A stretch of 64,000 nucleotides of DNA from Maribellus luteus (GTDB lineage Bacteria; Bacteroidota; Bacteroidia; Bacteroidales; Prolixibacteraceae), in the NCBI RefSeq assembly GCF_003576475.1, contig NZ_QWGR01000005.1, positions 248,001 through 312,000 of the forward strand. The letters run 5' to 3'. Positions 32,587-41,309 of the stretch are shown piece by piece. The stretch's first letter is position 1, and every line of letters begins with the position of its first letter. Both the position numbers and the translations under genes were made by a program. The notes beneath the pieces were generated by a model. The model had not been told where the DNA came from. It did no database searches and saw only the letters and a list, made by a program, of their open reading frames with translations.

Positions 32587-33932
32587 TAATAAACAAGTTC
32601 GGTTTCCAGCGATTCAGCCTCCTGAAAAGTGATTTCAAAGTCCTCCAGCTCAGCCAGAATCGGATCGTAGATTTCCGGGATGGTTGGAATGTACATACCT
32701 TTCAGATTCAATTGCCCGGTAAGAACCAGTTTGGCAGCAACGGCCAGCGGCAGGCCAACCGTTTTTGCCATGGCGGTTTTGTCGGCATTCTCGCCGGTTA
32801 CCACCAGCGAACTCGTTTTCCGGAACAACTCTCCGTCGGACTCTTTTCGATAGACAAACTTGTGCCACATCACAATCATGTCTTTGTCGTCGGCTTGTAA
32901 CTGCCACTTTTGTTTCAGAATGTGTTCCAGCACCTGTGCGGGTGTCGCTTTTTTTAACCCGATCGGCGTTTTGTCAAAAATGCCCATCCATTTCAGCTTG
33001 TAAACGATCTCCGAATCCTGCGGAATATTCAGGTAATGAAAAAGCTTCAGCTCTACCGAATCGGTTGGATGATAAGGCAAAAAAGAATTGATGAATTCCC
33101 GGTAAGTCATGTTCTCGACATTTTCGAGATAATAGGAATCATCGGTGGCACCCAGCTGAACAAAAACATTCCAGGCTTTGCTGAATCCCGGTCTTCGGAG
33201 GGTTCCGCGATAAATAGTAGGAATTCCCTGAAGGTTGTATTTTTGCAGGTAATACAGCGAATCGCGGTTGGCATAACCTTCAAACATCCCGAATTTTTCG
33301 AGATCGATCATTTCTGTTCGCCGAAACAAACGGTTGTAAGGAATGTATTTGATTTTTCCATTCTGAATAAAACGGGCCGGGCCTCCCTGTCCTGCCAAAA
33401 CCACGTTGCGCGGGTTCCAGCTGAATTTATAATTCCACGGGTTATCGTCCGATTCGGGTGCCACCAAACCACCAGTGAACGATTCGAAGCACTCCATCAC
33501 ACAGCCGTCGTTTTTTAACTGGTTGATAATTTTCATGGCCGACATGTGATCAAGCCCGGGATCAAGTCCGCACTCGTTTAAAAAGAACAAGCCTTTCTCA
33601 TTCACCTCGGCCTCAAATGCTTTCAGTTCTGCTGTTTCGTACGACGCTGTAAGTAGGTTTTTTGAAAATTTCACACACGACTGTGCCACATATTTGTGAA
33701 ACCTTGCAGGAAGCAGCGAAATCACCAGGTCGGCATCTTTCACTTCGGCATCGCGGGCAAACTCATCGTGCACATCCAGCAAGGCAAAAGCCAGTCCCAG
33801 CGACCGCACCAGATCGCTTTCCTGCGTATCGGCAACTTTAACCCGCCAACTGTATTTTAATGCATTTTCAGCCAAATAAGTGAGCAGAAAGATACTGGAT
33901 CTGCCGGCTCCGAAAATCAATACATTTTTCAT
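32583..33932 (-). CDS. Saccharopine/lysine dehydrogenase-family protein (Lys9-like)
   Basis: 449 residues with an N-terminal NAD(P)-binding Rossmann fold (VLIFGAGRSS, LVISLLPARFH) and the catalytic/dimer domain of saccharopine reductases (FLNECGLDPGLDHMSAM, GGLVAPESDDNPWNYKFSW, MYR-like TIYRGTLRRPGFSKAW). Family enzymes turn saccharopine into 2-aminoadipate semialdehyde plus glutamate, or (lysine 6-dehydrogenases) deaminate lysine directly to the same semialdehyde. The aldehyde dehydrogenase that uses that semialdehyde is the next gene upstream on the same strand, 239 bases away, with two hairpins between. Which of the two reactions it catalyses is not decided by sequence. Confidence 0.88.
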   Translation of the reverse strand: MKNVLIFGAGRSSIFLLTYLAENALKYSWRVKVADTQESDLVRSLGLAFALLDVHDEFARDAEVKDADLVISLLPARFHKYVAQSCVKFSKNLLTASYETAELKAFEAEVNEKGLFFLNECGLDPGLDHMSAMKIINQLKNDGCVMECFESFTGGLVAPESDDNPWNYKFSWNPRNVVLAGQGGPARFIQNGKIKYIPYNRLFRRTEMIDLEKFGMFEGYANRDSLYYLQKYNLQGIPTIYRGTLRRPGFSKAWNVFVQLGATDDSYYLENVENMTYREFINSFLPYHPTDSVELKLFHYLNIPQDSEIVYKLKWMGIFDKTPIGLKKATPAQVLEHILKQKWQLQADDKDMIVMWHKFVYRKESDGELFRKTSSLVVTGENADKTAMAKTVGLPLAVAAKLVLTGQLNLKGMYIPTIPEIYDPILAELEDFEITFQEAESLETELVYY

Positions 33933-33951
33933 AAATCAATTATATCCTGGC

Positions 33952-33978
33952 CATAGTCTCATTTTAAGTGAGACTATG
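33952..33978. promoter_or_regulatory. Perfect 10-bp dyad upstream of the Lys9-like gene
   Basis: CATAGTCTCA at 33952-33961 and TGAGACTATG at 33969-33978 form a perfect inverted repeat with a seven-base loop, 20 bases before the ATG at 33932. A T8 run follows on the forward strand (33987-33994), where no gene ends. It could be an operator or a leader hairpin. Confidence 0.4.
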
Positions 33979-34025
33979 ACTAACTGTTTTTTTTATTCAT
34001 TTCATTGAACAACTTCAGCGCATTT

Positions 34026-34071
34026 CGGCGCAAGATTGCCTGATCTTCGATCGGCAGTTTCCGGTGCGCCG
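34026..34071. other. Nested hairpin between lysine-cluster genes
   Basis: Outer arms CGGCGCA (34026-34032) and TGCGCCG (34065-34071) enclose inner arms GCC-GATC / GATC-GGC around a TTC loop. No T run follows on either strand at the right place, so it is not an ordinary terminator. It lies in the 239-base gap between the aldehyde dehydrogenase stop and the Lys9-like start. Confidence 0.4.
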
Positions 34072-34171
34072 ATTTTCATTCGCGCTTTCTACTTACAGGG
34101 TTCCATATGCCAACTATCACTTTCTTGTTCAATCCTTTGAACTCTGAACCCTGAACTTTAAACTGATCTCT

Positions 34172-35719
34172 TTATACATTAAACTCGATCCCTTGCGCCA
34201 ATGGCAGCTCTGTACTGTAATTGATCGTATTTGTTTGACGGCGCATGTACGCTTTCCAGGCGTCGGAGCCTGATTCACGGCCGCCACCGGTGTCTTTTTC
34301 GCCACCAAAGGCACCGCCAATTTCGGCGCCCGAAGTACCAATGTTCACGTTGGCAATTCCGCAGTCAGAGCCTTCATGCGACAAGAACTTCTCTGTTTCC
34401 AGAATATTCCGGGAGAAAATGGCCGAAGACAATCCCTGCGGCACATCGTTGTGCAACTGAATGGCTTCCTCTAAATCCGTGTATTTTATCAGGTACAAAA
34501 GCGGTGCAAACGTTTCTTCCTGAACAATGGCGAAATGATTCTCCACTTCAGCAATGGCGGGCTTTACAAAACACCCCGACTCGTATCCTTCTCCACTCAG
34601 CACATCTCCGCCGGTTAAAATTTTACCGCCTTCTTCCGTTACCCGTTTCAGCGAATTACAGAAATCTGCCACTGCATATTTATCCACCAGCGGGCCAACC
34701 AGCGTTTTTGAGTCCAGCGCATGACCGATCGGCAGTTTCTGATAAATAGCCACCAGCTTTTGTTTGAACTCTTCATAAACCGATTCGTGCAAAATAATTC
34801 GCCGCGTTGAAGTACAACGTTGCCCGCAGGTTCCGACAGCGCCAAAAACCACGGCCCGAAGTGCCATTTCCATATCCGCATCCGGTGTGATGATGATGGC
34901 ATTGTTTCCGCCCAGCTCCAGAATGGAACGCCCCAGGCGCTCACCCACCAAACGCCCGACTTTCTGCCCGATCCGTGTAGAACCGGTAAAGGAAACCAGC
35001 GGAATATTCCGGTCAGAAAACATCGTATCGCCCAATACTTTTGATTCGGCAGCCACCAGGCTCAACACTCCCTCCGGCACATCGTTTTCTTTTAACACAT
35101 TGGCTACAATTTTATGAACGGCTACTGCACACAGATATACTTTCGACGAAGGTTTCCAAACCACTACATCACCGGCTATCAGTGCAATCATGGCATTCCA
35201 CGCCCACACTGCTACCGGGAAATTAAAGGCTGAAACCACGCCAACCACTCCCAGCGGATGGTACTGGTCGTACATACGGTGGCGGGCTCTTTCTGAGTGC
35301 ATGGTAAAACCGTACAACTGCCGCGACTGCCCCACAGCAAAATCGCAGATGTCGATCATTTCCTGCACTTCGCCCAAACCTTCCTGGTAGATTTTTCCCA
35401 TTTCGTACGAAACCAGTTTACCAAGCGGTTCCTTGTATTTCCGAAGCTCCAACCCAATTTGCCTAACAATCTCACCCCGCTTGGGTGCCGGAATCATTCG
35501 CCAGCTTCTAAAAGCCGTTTTGGCGGTTTCAATCACTTCCTGGTAATCTTCAATGCCGCATTGCTGCACACCGGCAATCAGTTTTCCGTCAGAAGGCGAA
35601 TACGACTCCATAAATTTACCCGTGGTTGATTTCCACTTTGTTCCCGTGCAAACTCCCGGGTTTACCGACTCAATTCCAAGTTCTTTCAATACTGCATTAA
35701 AATCTATTTCCTGTGTCAT
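34172..35719 (-). CDS. L-2-aminoadipate-6-semialdehyde dehydrogenase (ALDH7A/antiquitin type)
   Basis: 515 residues from ATG at 35719 (MTQEIDFNAV); a longer frame to 35809 would run into the thiolase gene and lacks homologous sequence. It oxidises 2-aminoadipate semialdehyde to 2-aminoadipate with NAD. The antiquitin-specific C-terminus is unmistakable: IGTSGAEIGGAFGGEKDTGG, then RESGSDAWKAYMRRQTNTI and LPLAQGIEF. The catalytic Cys lies in GTCGQRCTSTRR and the catalytic Glu in LELGGNNAI. It lies 32 bases downstream of the thiolase gene and 3' in the operon that starts with the aminomutase at 41309. This is the best anchored link of the cluster to lysine. Confidence 0.95.
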   Translation of the reverse strand: MTQEIDFNAVLKELGIESVNPGVCTGTKWKSTTGKFMESYSPSDGKLIAGVQQCGIEDYQEVIETAKTAFRSWRMIPAPKRGEIVRQIGLELRKYKEPLGKLVSYEMGKIYQEGLGEVQEMIDICDFAVGQSRQLYGFTMHSERARHRMYDQYHPLGVVGVVSAFNFPVAVWAWNAMIALIAGDVVVWKPSSKVYLCAVAVHKIVANVLKENDVPEGVLSLVAAESKVLGDTMFSDRNIPLVSFTGSTRIGQKVGRLVGERLGRSILELGGNNAIIITPDADMEMALRAVVFGAVGTCGQRCTSTRRIILHESVYEEFKQKLVAIYQKLPIGHALDSKTLVGPLVDKYAVADFCNSLKRVTEEGGKILTGGDVLSGEGYESGCFVKPAIAEVENHFAIVQEETFAPLLYLIKYTDLEEAIQLHNDVPQGLSSAIFSRNILETEKFLSHEGSDCGIANVNIGTSGAEIGGAFGGEKDTGGGRESGSDAWKAYMRRQTNTINYSTELPLAQGIEFNV

Positions 35720-35751
35720 TTTTTCTATTTTTTTGATTGATTGATTTTCTA

Positions 35752-36954
35752 CTAAAGTTTTTCGATAACCATTGAAATTCCCTGCCCAACGCCAATACAC
35801 ATGGTACAAAGTGCGTATTTGGAACGACTGTGTTCCAACTGATGAAAAGCGGTTGTTACCAGGCGTGCACCCGACATTCCAAGCGGATGCCCCAATGCGA
35901 TGGCACCTCCCAGCGGGTTGATTCGCGGATCAAGATCATCCAGTTTCCACTGACGAATACAGGCCAGTGACTGCGCTGCAAATGCCTCGTTCAGCTCAAT
36001 AATATCCATTTGATCCATTGACAAACTCAGTAGTTTGAACAGTTTTTCAGTTGCAGGAACCGGCCCGATTCCCATGATCCTTGGAGGCACTCCGGCCGAC
36101 TGCGCTCCCAAAATCCGCACTTTCGGAACCAGGTTAAAACGCTTCACAGCTTCCGCCGAAGCAATGATCAATGCCGCAGCACCATCGTTTATTCCCGAAG
36201 CATTTCCGGCAGTTACGGTACCGTCAGACCGCATTACCGGCTTTAACGAAGCCAGCTTCTCAGGCGAAGTCAGTCTTGGATGCTCGTCTTTATCCACGAT
36301 CAGCGGGTCGCCTTTTCGCTGCGGAAGAACAACCGGAACAATCTCGTGAGCCAGCGCACCGCTTTTTTGTGCATCGTCGGCTTTTTGCTGACTGTGATGT
36401 GCAAAGCGATCCTGGTCTTCGCGGCTTATTTTGTATTCATCCGCCAGGTTCTCTGCAGTACAAATCAGCGGATCGGTTCCAAATTGCTTCTGAAATTCCG
36501 GGTTGACAAAACGCCAGCCGATGGTGGAATCAAAAATCTCGGCCTCCCGCGAAAAAGCACTGGTGGGTTTAGGCATCACAAAAGGTGAACGCGACATACT
36601 CTCCACGCCGCCGGCTATCACCAGTTCTGCCTCGCCTGCCCGGATGGCACGCGCCGCCAAAGCAATTGCCTCCATTCCGGAGCCACACAAGCGGTTTACT
36701 GTTACACCGGGTACCGTTTCAGGAAATCCGGCCAGCAAAAGTCCCATTCTCGCTACGTTGCGGTTATCTTCCCCGGCCTGGTTGGCACATCCAAAAATCA
36801 CATCGTCGATGGCCGATTTATCCAGGTTCGGATTTCGCTCCAAAATGGTCTTTAAAGGAATCGCCGCCAGATCGTCAGCACGTACCGACGATAAGGCTCC
36901 TCCGTATTTGCCTACCGGAGTTCGAATGGCATCGCATATAAAAACTTCTTTCAT
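35752..36954 (-). CDS. pcaF: 3-oxoadipyl-CoA thiolase (PcaF/PaaJ type)
   Basis: A 400-residue thiolase. Catalytic C90 lies in VNRLCGSGME; the other active residues are in NEAFAAQ, GGAIALGHPLG and CTMCIGVGQG. What marks it as PcaF rather than a general acetoacetyl-CoA thiolase is the family-specific start (MKEVFICDAIRTPVG, then GGALSSVRADDLAAIPLK), GCANQAGEDNRNVARM and TIGWRFVNP. PcaF cleaves 3-oxoadipyl-CoA with CoA into succinyl-CoA and acetyl-CoA. There are no aromatic ring-cleavage genes in the window; the neighbours are lysine and amino-acid enzymes, so 3-oxoadipate probably comes from another source here. Confidence 0.9.
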   Translation of the reverse strand: MKEVFICDAIRTPVGKYGGALSSVRADDLAAIPLKTILERNPNLDKSAIDDVIFGCANQAGEDNRNVARMGLLLAGFPETVPGVTVNRLCGSGMEAIALAARAIRAGEAELVIAGGVESMSRSPFVMPKPTSAFSREAEIFDSTIGWRFVNPEFQKQFGTDPLICTAENLADEYKISREDQDRFAHHSQQKADDAQKSGALAHEIVPVVLPQRKGDPLIVDKDEHPRLTSPEKLASLKPVMRSDGTVTAGNASGINDGAAALIIASAEAVKRFNLVPKVRILGAQSAGVPPRIMGIGPVPATEKLFKLLSLSMDQMDIIELNEAFAAQSLACIRQWKLDDLDPRINPLGGAIALGHPLGMSGARLVTTAFHQLEHSRSKYALCTMCIGVGQGISMVIEKL

Positions 36955-37021
36955 ATTTTTATTTAGCTATGAGCTTCGAGCCTGGAGCTTTAAGCTCTAT
37001 ATTTCTTTGTTAAAACCTGTA

Positions 37022-38356
37022 TCAACTGTTATTCAGTTTTTCAATTCTTGGTTTAAAGGCTTTGAAAGCCCGGAATAAACCCTCTGTCAAGCGGTCAATT
37101 TCCTTTTGCGTCATCACCGTTGAAAGCATGCACGAAAAGGTATTGATCATAAGTATTTTTTCCTCGTAATACATATAATCCAGCAGTTCCTTTACCAAAG
37201 CACCCGCTTCTTTTGAAAGATAGGCTTCGCGGTAAGTGGTAGGCGGAGTTGCCTTGAAATGCATCCGGAACATGGATCCGGCGCCAGTTACTGATACGGG
37301 AACACCGGCCAACTGAATAGCTTCGCGTATCTGACTGATTGCTTTCTGAGTAAGGGCATTTAATTTTGTCACTGCTTTTTTGTCAAAATACTGCATGGCT
37401 TTGTAACCAGCCGTCATGGTAATCGGATTGGCCGAAAAAGTTCCGGAATGCGGCAGCAACAGATTTTTCTCGTGCGGATCAAACACCTTCATCACATCAG
37501 CCCTTCCGGCCACTGCTCCCACCGGAAAACCGCCTCCGATAATTTTTCCGAGCGAAGTAAGATCAGGTTTTACCTTATAATCTTCCTGTGTTCCGCCATA
37601 ATTTACACGGAAAGTGATCACCTCGTCAAACACCAGCAAGGCATCATTTTTTCGTGTCCAGGCGTAAACGGCTTCAATAAATTCGTTGGTTCCCCGCATC
37701 AATCCAACGCGGTGCGGAACCGGATCGATAATTACACAGGCGATCTCATCTGCATGCCGGTCGAGAATGGAAAGCGTGCGCTCCACATCGTTGTAGGGAA
37801 AAATAATCACATCGCGCGATACACTTTTCGGTGTTCCGTGAGCCAGCAAAACACTGGCCGGGTGATTAATATCGCCCCAATTGGTGGGATTGGCTGTCTG
37901 ACTGACTTCTGCAAAATCGTAAGTTCCGTGATAGGTTCCTTCGGCTTTTGCAATTTTTGAGCGCCCGGTAAATGCCCGCGAGGCTTTTATCATGGCCATT
38001 ACCGCCTCGGTTCCGGAATTTACAAAACGAATGCGTTCAAAGCTTTCCACCCGTTTGATCAGGTGTTTCGCATAAGCCACTTCAATCTCGGAGGCCAGTG
38101 TGTAAGCAGTTCCTTTTTTTAGCTGTTCAATCACAGCATCGATAACCGGGGGGAAAGAATGCCCGTGAATCAATGCCGCCATGTTGTTGGCAAAATCAAT
38201 CCGGGCAGTTCCTTCAATGTCGGTAATGTAGCACCCCGAAGCTACATTTGCATAATCAGGAAAAGGCTCGTGGTAAACCGTATTCCGGCTTACACCACCA
38301 GCCAAAACCTTTTGTGCCTGCTTATACAATTTTTCACTACTACTTTTTTTCGCCAT
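37022..38356 (-). CDS. Class III PLP aminotransferase (GSAM/beta-amino-acid type)
   Basis: 444 residues of the fold-type I class III group, close to glutamate-1-semialdehyde aminomutase and to beta-amino-acid transaminases. PLP-binding features: NSGTEAVMAMIK (phosphate), D244 in LLVFDEVITFR, and the Schiff-base K271 in TSLGKIIGGGFPVGA. The N-terminus VLAGGVSRNTVYHEPFP resembles beta-phenylalanine transaminases. It overlaps the CoA-transferase B gene by 17 bases, so a role in the same pathway is likely. Within the proposed route it would turn 3-aminoadipate into 3-oxoadipate. A hemL role is less likely given the operon. Confidence 0.88.
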   Translation of the reverse strand: MAKKSSSEKLYKQAQKVLAGGVSRNTVYHEPFPDYANVASGCYITDIEGTARIDFANNMAALIHGHSFPPVIDAVIEQLKKGTAYTLASEIEVAYAKHLIKRVESFERIRFVNSGTEAVMAMIKASRAFTGRSKIAKAEGTYHGTYDFAEVSQTANPTNWGDINHPASVLLAHGTPKSVSRDVIIFPYNDVERTLSILDRHADEIACVIIDPVPHRVGLMRGTNEFIEAVYAWTRKNDALLVFDEVITFRVNYGGTQEDYKVKPDLTSLGKIIGGGFPVGAVAGRADVMKVFDPHEKNLLLPHSGTFSANPITMTAGYKAMQYFDKKAVTKLNALTQKAISQIREAIQLAGVPVSVTGAGSMFRMHFKATPPTTYREAYLSKEAGALVKELLDYMYYEEKILMINTFSCMLSTVMTQKEIDRLTEGLFRAFKAFKPRIEKLNNS

Positions 38357-39026
38357 GAGTTTTGGTTTGTTGAGTTAGATGTAATTCAGCACCGGTTTGC
38401 TGCTGCAAGGCCTCAAATGTTACTCCCGGTGCCAGTTCTCTGACAAATAGTTTTTCATTCAGAACATCGATAATGGCCAAGTCGGTATAAATGCGGCTCA
38501 CCACCTTTTTCCCCGTTAAAGGGTAGCTGCATTCTTTTACAATTTTTGCCTCGCCCGATTTGGTGCAGTGCTTTGTGATCACAAAAACAGAGGGCACACC
38601 GGCCACCAGGTCCATCGCGCCACCCACTGCCGGAATATCCTCCGCGTTACCGGTCGACCAGTTGGCAAGATCACCTTCAGCCGAAACCTGGTAAGCACCC
38701 AGCACACAAATATCGATGTGTCCGCCGCGGATCATCGCAAAACTGTCGGCATGATGAAAATAGGCAGCCCCCGGAATGGCAGTCACATACTTTTTGCCTG
38801 CATTTACCAGTTCGGGATCTTCTGTTCCCGGTGCGGCTACCGCCCCCATTCCCAACAATCCGTTTTCAGTATGATAAATTACTTCACGACCTTCAGGAAT
38901 AAATCCGGCCACCATCTCGGGCATTCCAATACCGAGATTCACATAAGCTCCGTCGTAAATATCACGGGCTACGTTTTGAGCCATTTCAGACGAGCTCCAC
39001 CCCACTTTTTGCGTTGTTATGTCCAT
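38340..39026 (-). CDS. 3-oxoacid CoA-transferase, subunit B
   Basis: 228 residues of the family I CoA-transferase beta subunit (PcaJ/AtoA/ScoB). The catalytic Glu is E54 in YHTENGLLGMG, and VNLGIGMPEMV precedes it. The enzyme moves CoA from a donor such as succinyl-CoA to a 3-oxoacid. Family membership does not by itself separate acetoacetate from 3-oxoadipate; the PcaF-type thiolase in the same operon favours 3-oxoadipate. The start overlaps the subunit A gene by ten bases and the end overlaps the aminotransferase gene. Confidence 0.92.
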   Translation of the reverse strand: MDITTQKVGWSSSEMAQNVARDIYDGAYVNLGIGMPEMVAGFIPEGREVIYHTENGLLGMGAVAAPGTEDPELVNAGKKYVTAIPGAAYFHHADSFAMIRGGHIDICVLGAYQVSAEGDLANWSTGNAEDIPAVGGAMDLVAGVPSVFVITKHCTKSGEAKIVKECSYPLTGKKVVSRIYTDLAIIDVLNEKLFVRELAPGVTFEALQQQTGAELHLTQQTKTHGEKK

Positions 39027-39733
39027 GGATACCTCCTTTCTTCGGCTACCAGTTTTGATTCGTCAGCAGGATTCGAAACTTCCACAACCCGGTGCACAAA
39101 AATGCCGGGAGTGACCACGCACTCGGGATCAATTTCTCCCAACTCCACTATTCTACGTGCTTGGACAATCGTAGTTTTGGCCGCCATGCACATCACCGGC
39201 CCAAAATTGCGGGCAGTTTTATTGTAAACCAGGTTTCCGAATTTATCCGTCGTATGGCATTTTACCAGCGAAAAATCAGCCTTGATGGCATGTTCCAACA
39301 CATAATCGCGTCCATTGAAGCTCCGAACTTCTTTACCTTCTGCCAGCGGCGTATTTACCGAAGCAGGCGTATAAAAAGCCGGAATTCCGGCGCCACCGGC
39401 ACGAATGCGTTCGGCCAGTGTACCCTGCGGCACCAGTTCAAGCTCGATTTCACCCCGGCGGTATATTTCCGGGAACACCACCGAAATGGTTGTTCGCGGG
39501 AAAGAACAGATGATTTTGCTTACCTGGCGGTTTTCAATCAAAGCGGCAAGCCCCACATGTCCGCTCCCGGCATTGTTGCTGACAACGGTAAGGTTTTTAG
39601 CCCCCTGATCCACCAGCGCATGAATCAGTTCAACCGGACTACCGGCTTCACCAAATCCGCTGATCATTACCGTGGCCCCGTCAAAAATACCGGCCACAGC
39701 TTCCGCTGCCGAATCAACGATTTTATTGATCAT
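39017..39733 (-). CDS. 3-oxoacid CoA-transferase, subunit A
   Basis: 238 residues of the alpha subunit (PcaI/AtoD/ScoA), with the early CoA-binding signature VMISGFGEAGSPVEL, then SNNAGSGHVGLAALI, and GGAGIPAFYTPASVNT. It forms a heteromer with the overlapping subunit B. Its start lies inside the 3' end of the aminomutase gene (11-base overlap), so the first three or four genes of the operon are translationally coupled. Confidence 0.92.
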   Translation of the reverse strand: MINKIVDSAAEAVAGIFDGATVMISGFGEAGSPVELIHALVDQGAKNLTVVSNNAGSGHVGLAALIENRQVSKIICSFPRTTISVVFPEIYRRGEIELELVPQGTLAERIRAGGAGIPAFYTPASVNTPLAEGKEVRSFNGRDYVLEHAIKADFSLVKCHTTDKFGNLVYNKTARNFGPVMCMAAKTTIVQARRIVELGEIDPECVVTPGIFVHRVVEVSNPADESKLVAEERRYPWT

Positions 39734-41309
39734 GATCTGCTGCCAATTTCATTTCCTTTTCCAAAGCTTTCGAAAGCTGCTCTTCAATTTTTACCAGTTC
39801 ATCTTCGTAGAAATACTTATCGCTTCCATACGGCACCAGTTTTTCGATCGTATTTTCCTGTTCGTCGTATTTGGCGAAGAAAGTTGTATCCATCCACTCC
39901 ATGTTTCGTGCTTCATTGAATTTCAGCGCAAAAACCTTTTCACCATTGATTTCGGCGGTTCCCATCAACGAAGTTTTTCCGGCCGAAGAAGTCATGGTTA
40001 TGTAACGCGAAGGCCGGTTAATCGAAGCCAGACTGCGATATACTTTGTTGAATATCTTCGAGATATCGGCCAGCGGTGCCGTAAAATAATGGTGTTCTCC
40101 GGTTGGCCGCGCACAGTACATCGAGTGGAAACCAATGCCGAGCATGGCAAGTACATTGCCCAGATCGATCCAGTTTTGCGCAGAACGATCGATGTCAACT
40201 TTCCCGTTTTCATCATAAAACAAGCTGATGTGGTTCATGATCGGGCTTTGGCTTTTTACGGCCACCCCGTATCTTTTCAAACGCCGGACGGCTGCCACAG
40301 AGGCGGGATTCATCACATCGTGAGGCGTGGAAATATGAGCCACCCAAACTGCCTGAATTCCGTTTTCTGTGAGTTTTTGCAGCAATTCCAAAATCCGCTT
40401 AAAGGCATCGGTCAACAGCCATTCAGGATGAAAGTTGATGGCCCGCGAACCGATCCGCACCGTGCGAATGTGCCGTAGTTCCGGATCGTCAATCAAAGGC
40501 TGTACATACTCCAGCAATCTTTCGTAAGGGATATAACCGCCGTCGCCGCCGGTAATCAGGATGTCGCTCACTTCTTTGTGGCGTTTCAGGTATTCGTGCA
40601 CCTGTACTACCTCGCGCTGAACAAACATATCTTCGTCGCCGCGTACCTGCGCATGCCGGAAGCAATAAGTGCAAAACGAAAAACAGGTTTGCGTGGTCTT
40701 GTCCAGAATCAGTTTTACCGGCGGATATTTGTGCTGACTGCCCTCCAGAATTTCCAAATGCCCCTCGTCGTTAATGTACCAGGGTTTATTCAGCTTTTGC
40801 TTCCCATCGTGCGGATTCGTCTTGTGCATGTAGTCCTCCACCACCCGCTTTCTGGCCTCCTCATTGGGCGCATCAGCGTATTTCTTCACCTCATCGGGAT
40901 GAATCATGCCCGGCTGCGGAAATACCAACTGGTAATTGGAATCACTCTCATAGTTTTTCCAGTCGATGGTATTTAGTACATACCGCGTTGCCAGAAAACG
41001 ATACACTTCAATAAAAAACTCCCGGTCTTTAATATGCGTCAGTTCAATGCCGTGTTCCTTCAATGTTTGAACGATTTCGCGAAATCCTTTCAGCCCGGAA
41101 TAATGCTCCTTGTCCTTAAAAATGGCGTCGTCTTCGTAAAAGAACCCGGAATATTTCGGGTAATTATTGTGTAACCTCTGAATCAATCCGGGAGGCAAGA
41201 GATTTTCATTGTTGATGGTGCGAACCGCTTCCGACCCCAGGTGATATCGTTTCACCATTTGCTGAATATCAGAAAGATCGACCTTTGTTTTAATTTCTTT
41301 TGAGTTCAT
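39723..41309 (-). CDS. KamA-family radical SAM 2,3-aminomutase, probably not lysine-specific
   Basis: 528 residues. The radical SAM cluster is C209, C213, C216 (CFSFCTYC) and R218 stands where lysine 2,3-aminomutase keeps its alpha-carboxylate Arg. The PLP-binding Lys is K445 in SSAGKTSL, replacing the GGGGK of lysine aminomutase. The two Asp residues that hold the lysine side-chain amino group in that enzyme are replaced: the first position falls at A400/R401 (YCARPTGEHH), the second at T438. Glutamate 2,3-aminomutase likewise has Lys and Asn there. A substrate with a distal carboxylate, 2-aminoadipate in this context, is therefore likelier than lysine. First gene of the operon; N-terminus longer than in short KamA proteins. 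Confidence 0.85.
   Translation of the reverse strand: MNSKEIKTKVDLSDIQQMVKRYHLGSEAVRTINNENLLPPGLIQRLHNNYPKYSGFFYEDDAIFKDKEHYSGLKGFREIVQTLKEHGIELTHIKDREFFIEVYRFLATRYVLNTIDWKNYESDSNYQLVFPQPGMIHPDEVKKYADAPNEEARKRVVEDYMHKTNPHDGKQKLNKPWYINDEGHLEILEGSQHKYPPVKLILDKTTQTCFSFCTYCFRHAQVRGDEDMFVQREVVQVHEYLKRHKEVSDILITGGDGGYIPYERLLEYVQPLIDDPELRHIRTVRIGSRAINFHPEWLLTDAFKRILELLQKLTENGIQAVWVAHISTPHDVMNPASVAAVRRLKRYGVAVKSQSPIMNHISLFYDENGKVDIDRSAQNWIDLGNVLAMLGIGFHSMYCARPTGEHHYFTAPLADISKIFNKVYRSLASINRPSRYITMTSSAGKTSLMGTAEINGEKVFALKFNEARNMEWMDTTFFAKYDEQENTIEKLVPYGSDKYFYEDELVKIEEQLSKALEKEMKLAADHDQ

Noticed and set aside
37022-38356. hemL (glutamate-1-semialdehyde aminomutase) for heme synthesis
   Set aside because: Same superfamily, but it overlaps a CoA-transferase gene in a catabolic operon and resembles beta-amino-acid transaminases at its N-terminus.
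34172-41309. Classical clostridial lysine fermentation operon
   Set aside because: Only an aminomutase and CoA transferase would fit; lysine 5,6-aminomutase, 3,5-diaminohexanoate dehydrogenase, the keto-cleavage enzyme and the ammonia lyase are missing, and ALDH7A plus a PcaF thiolase point elsewhere.
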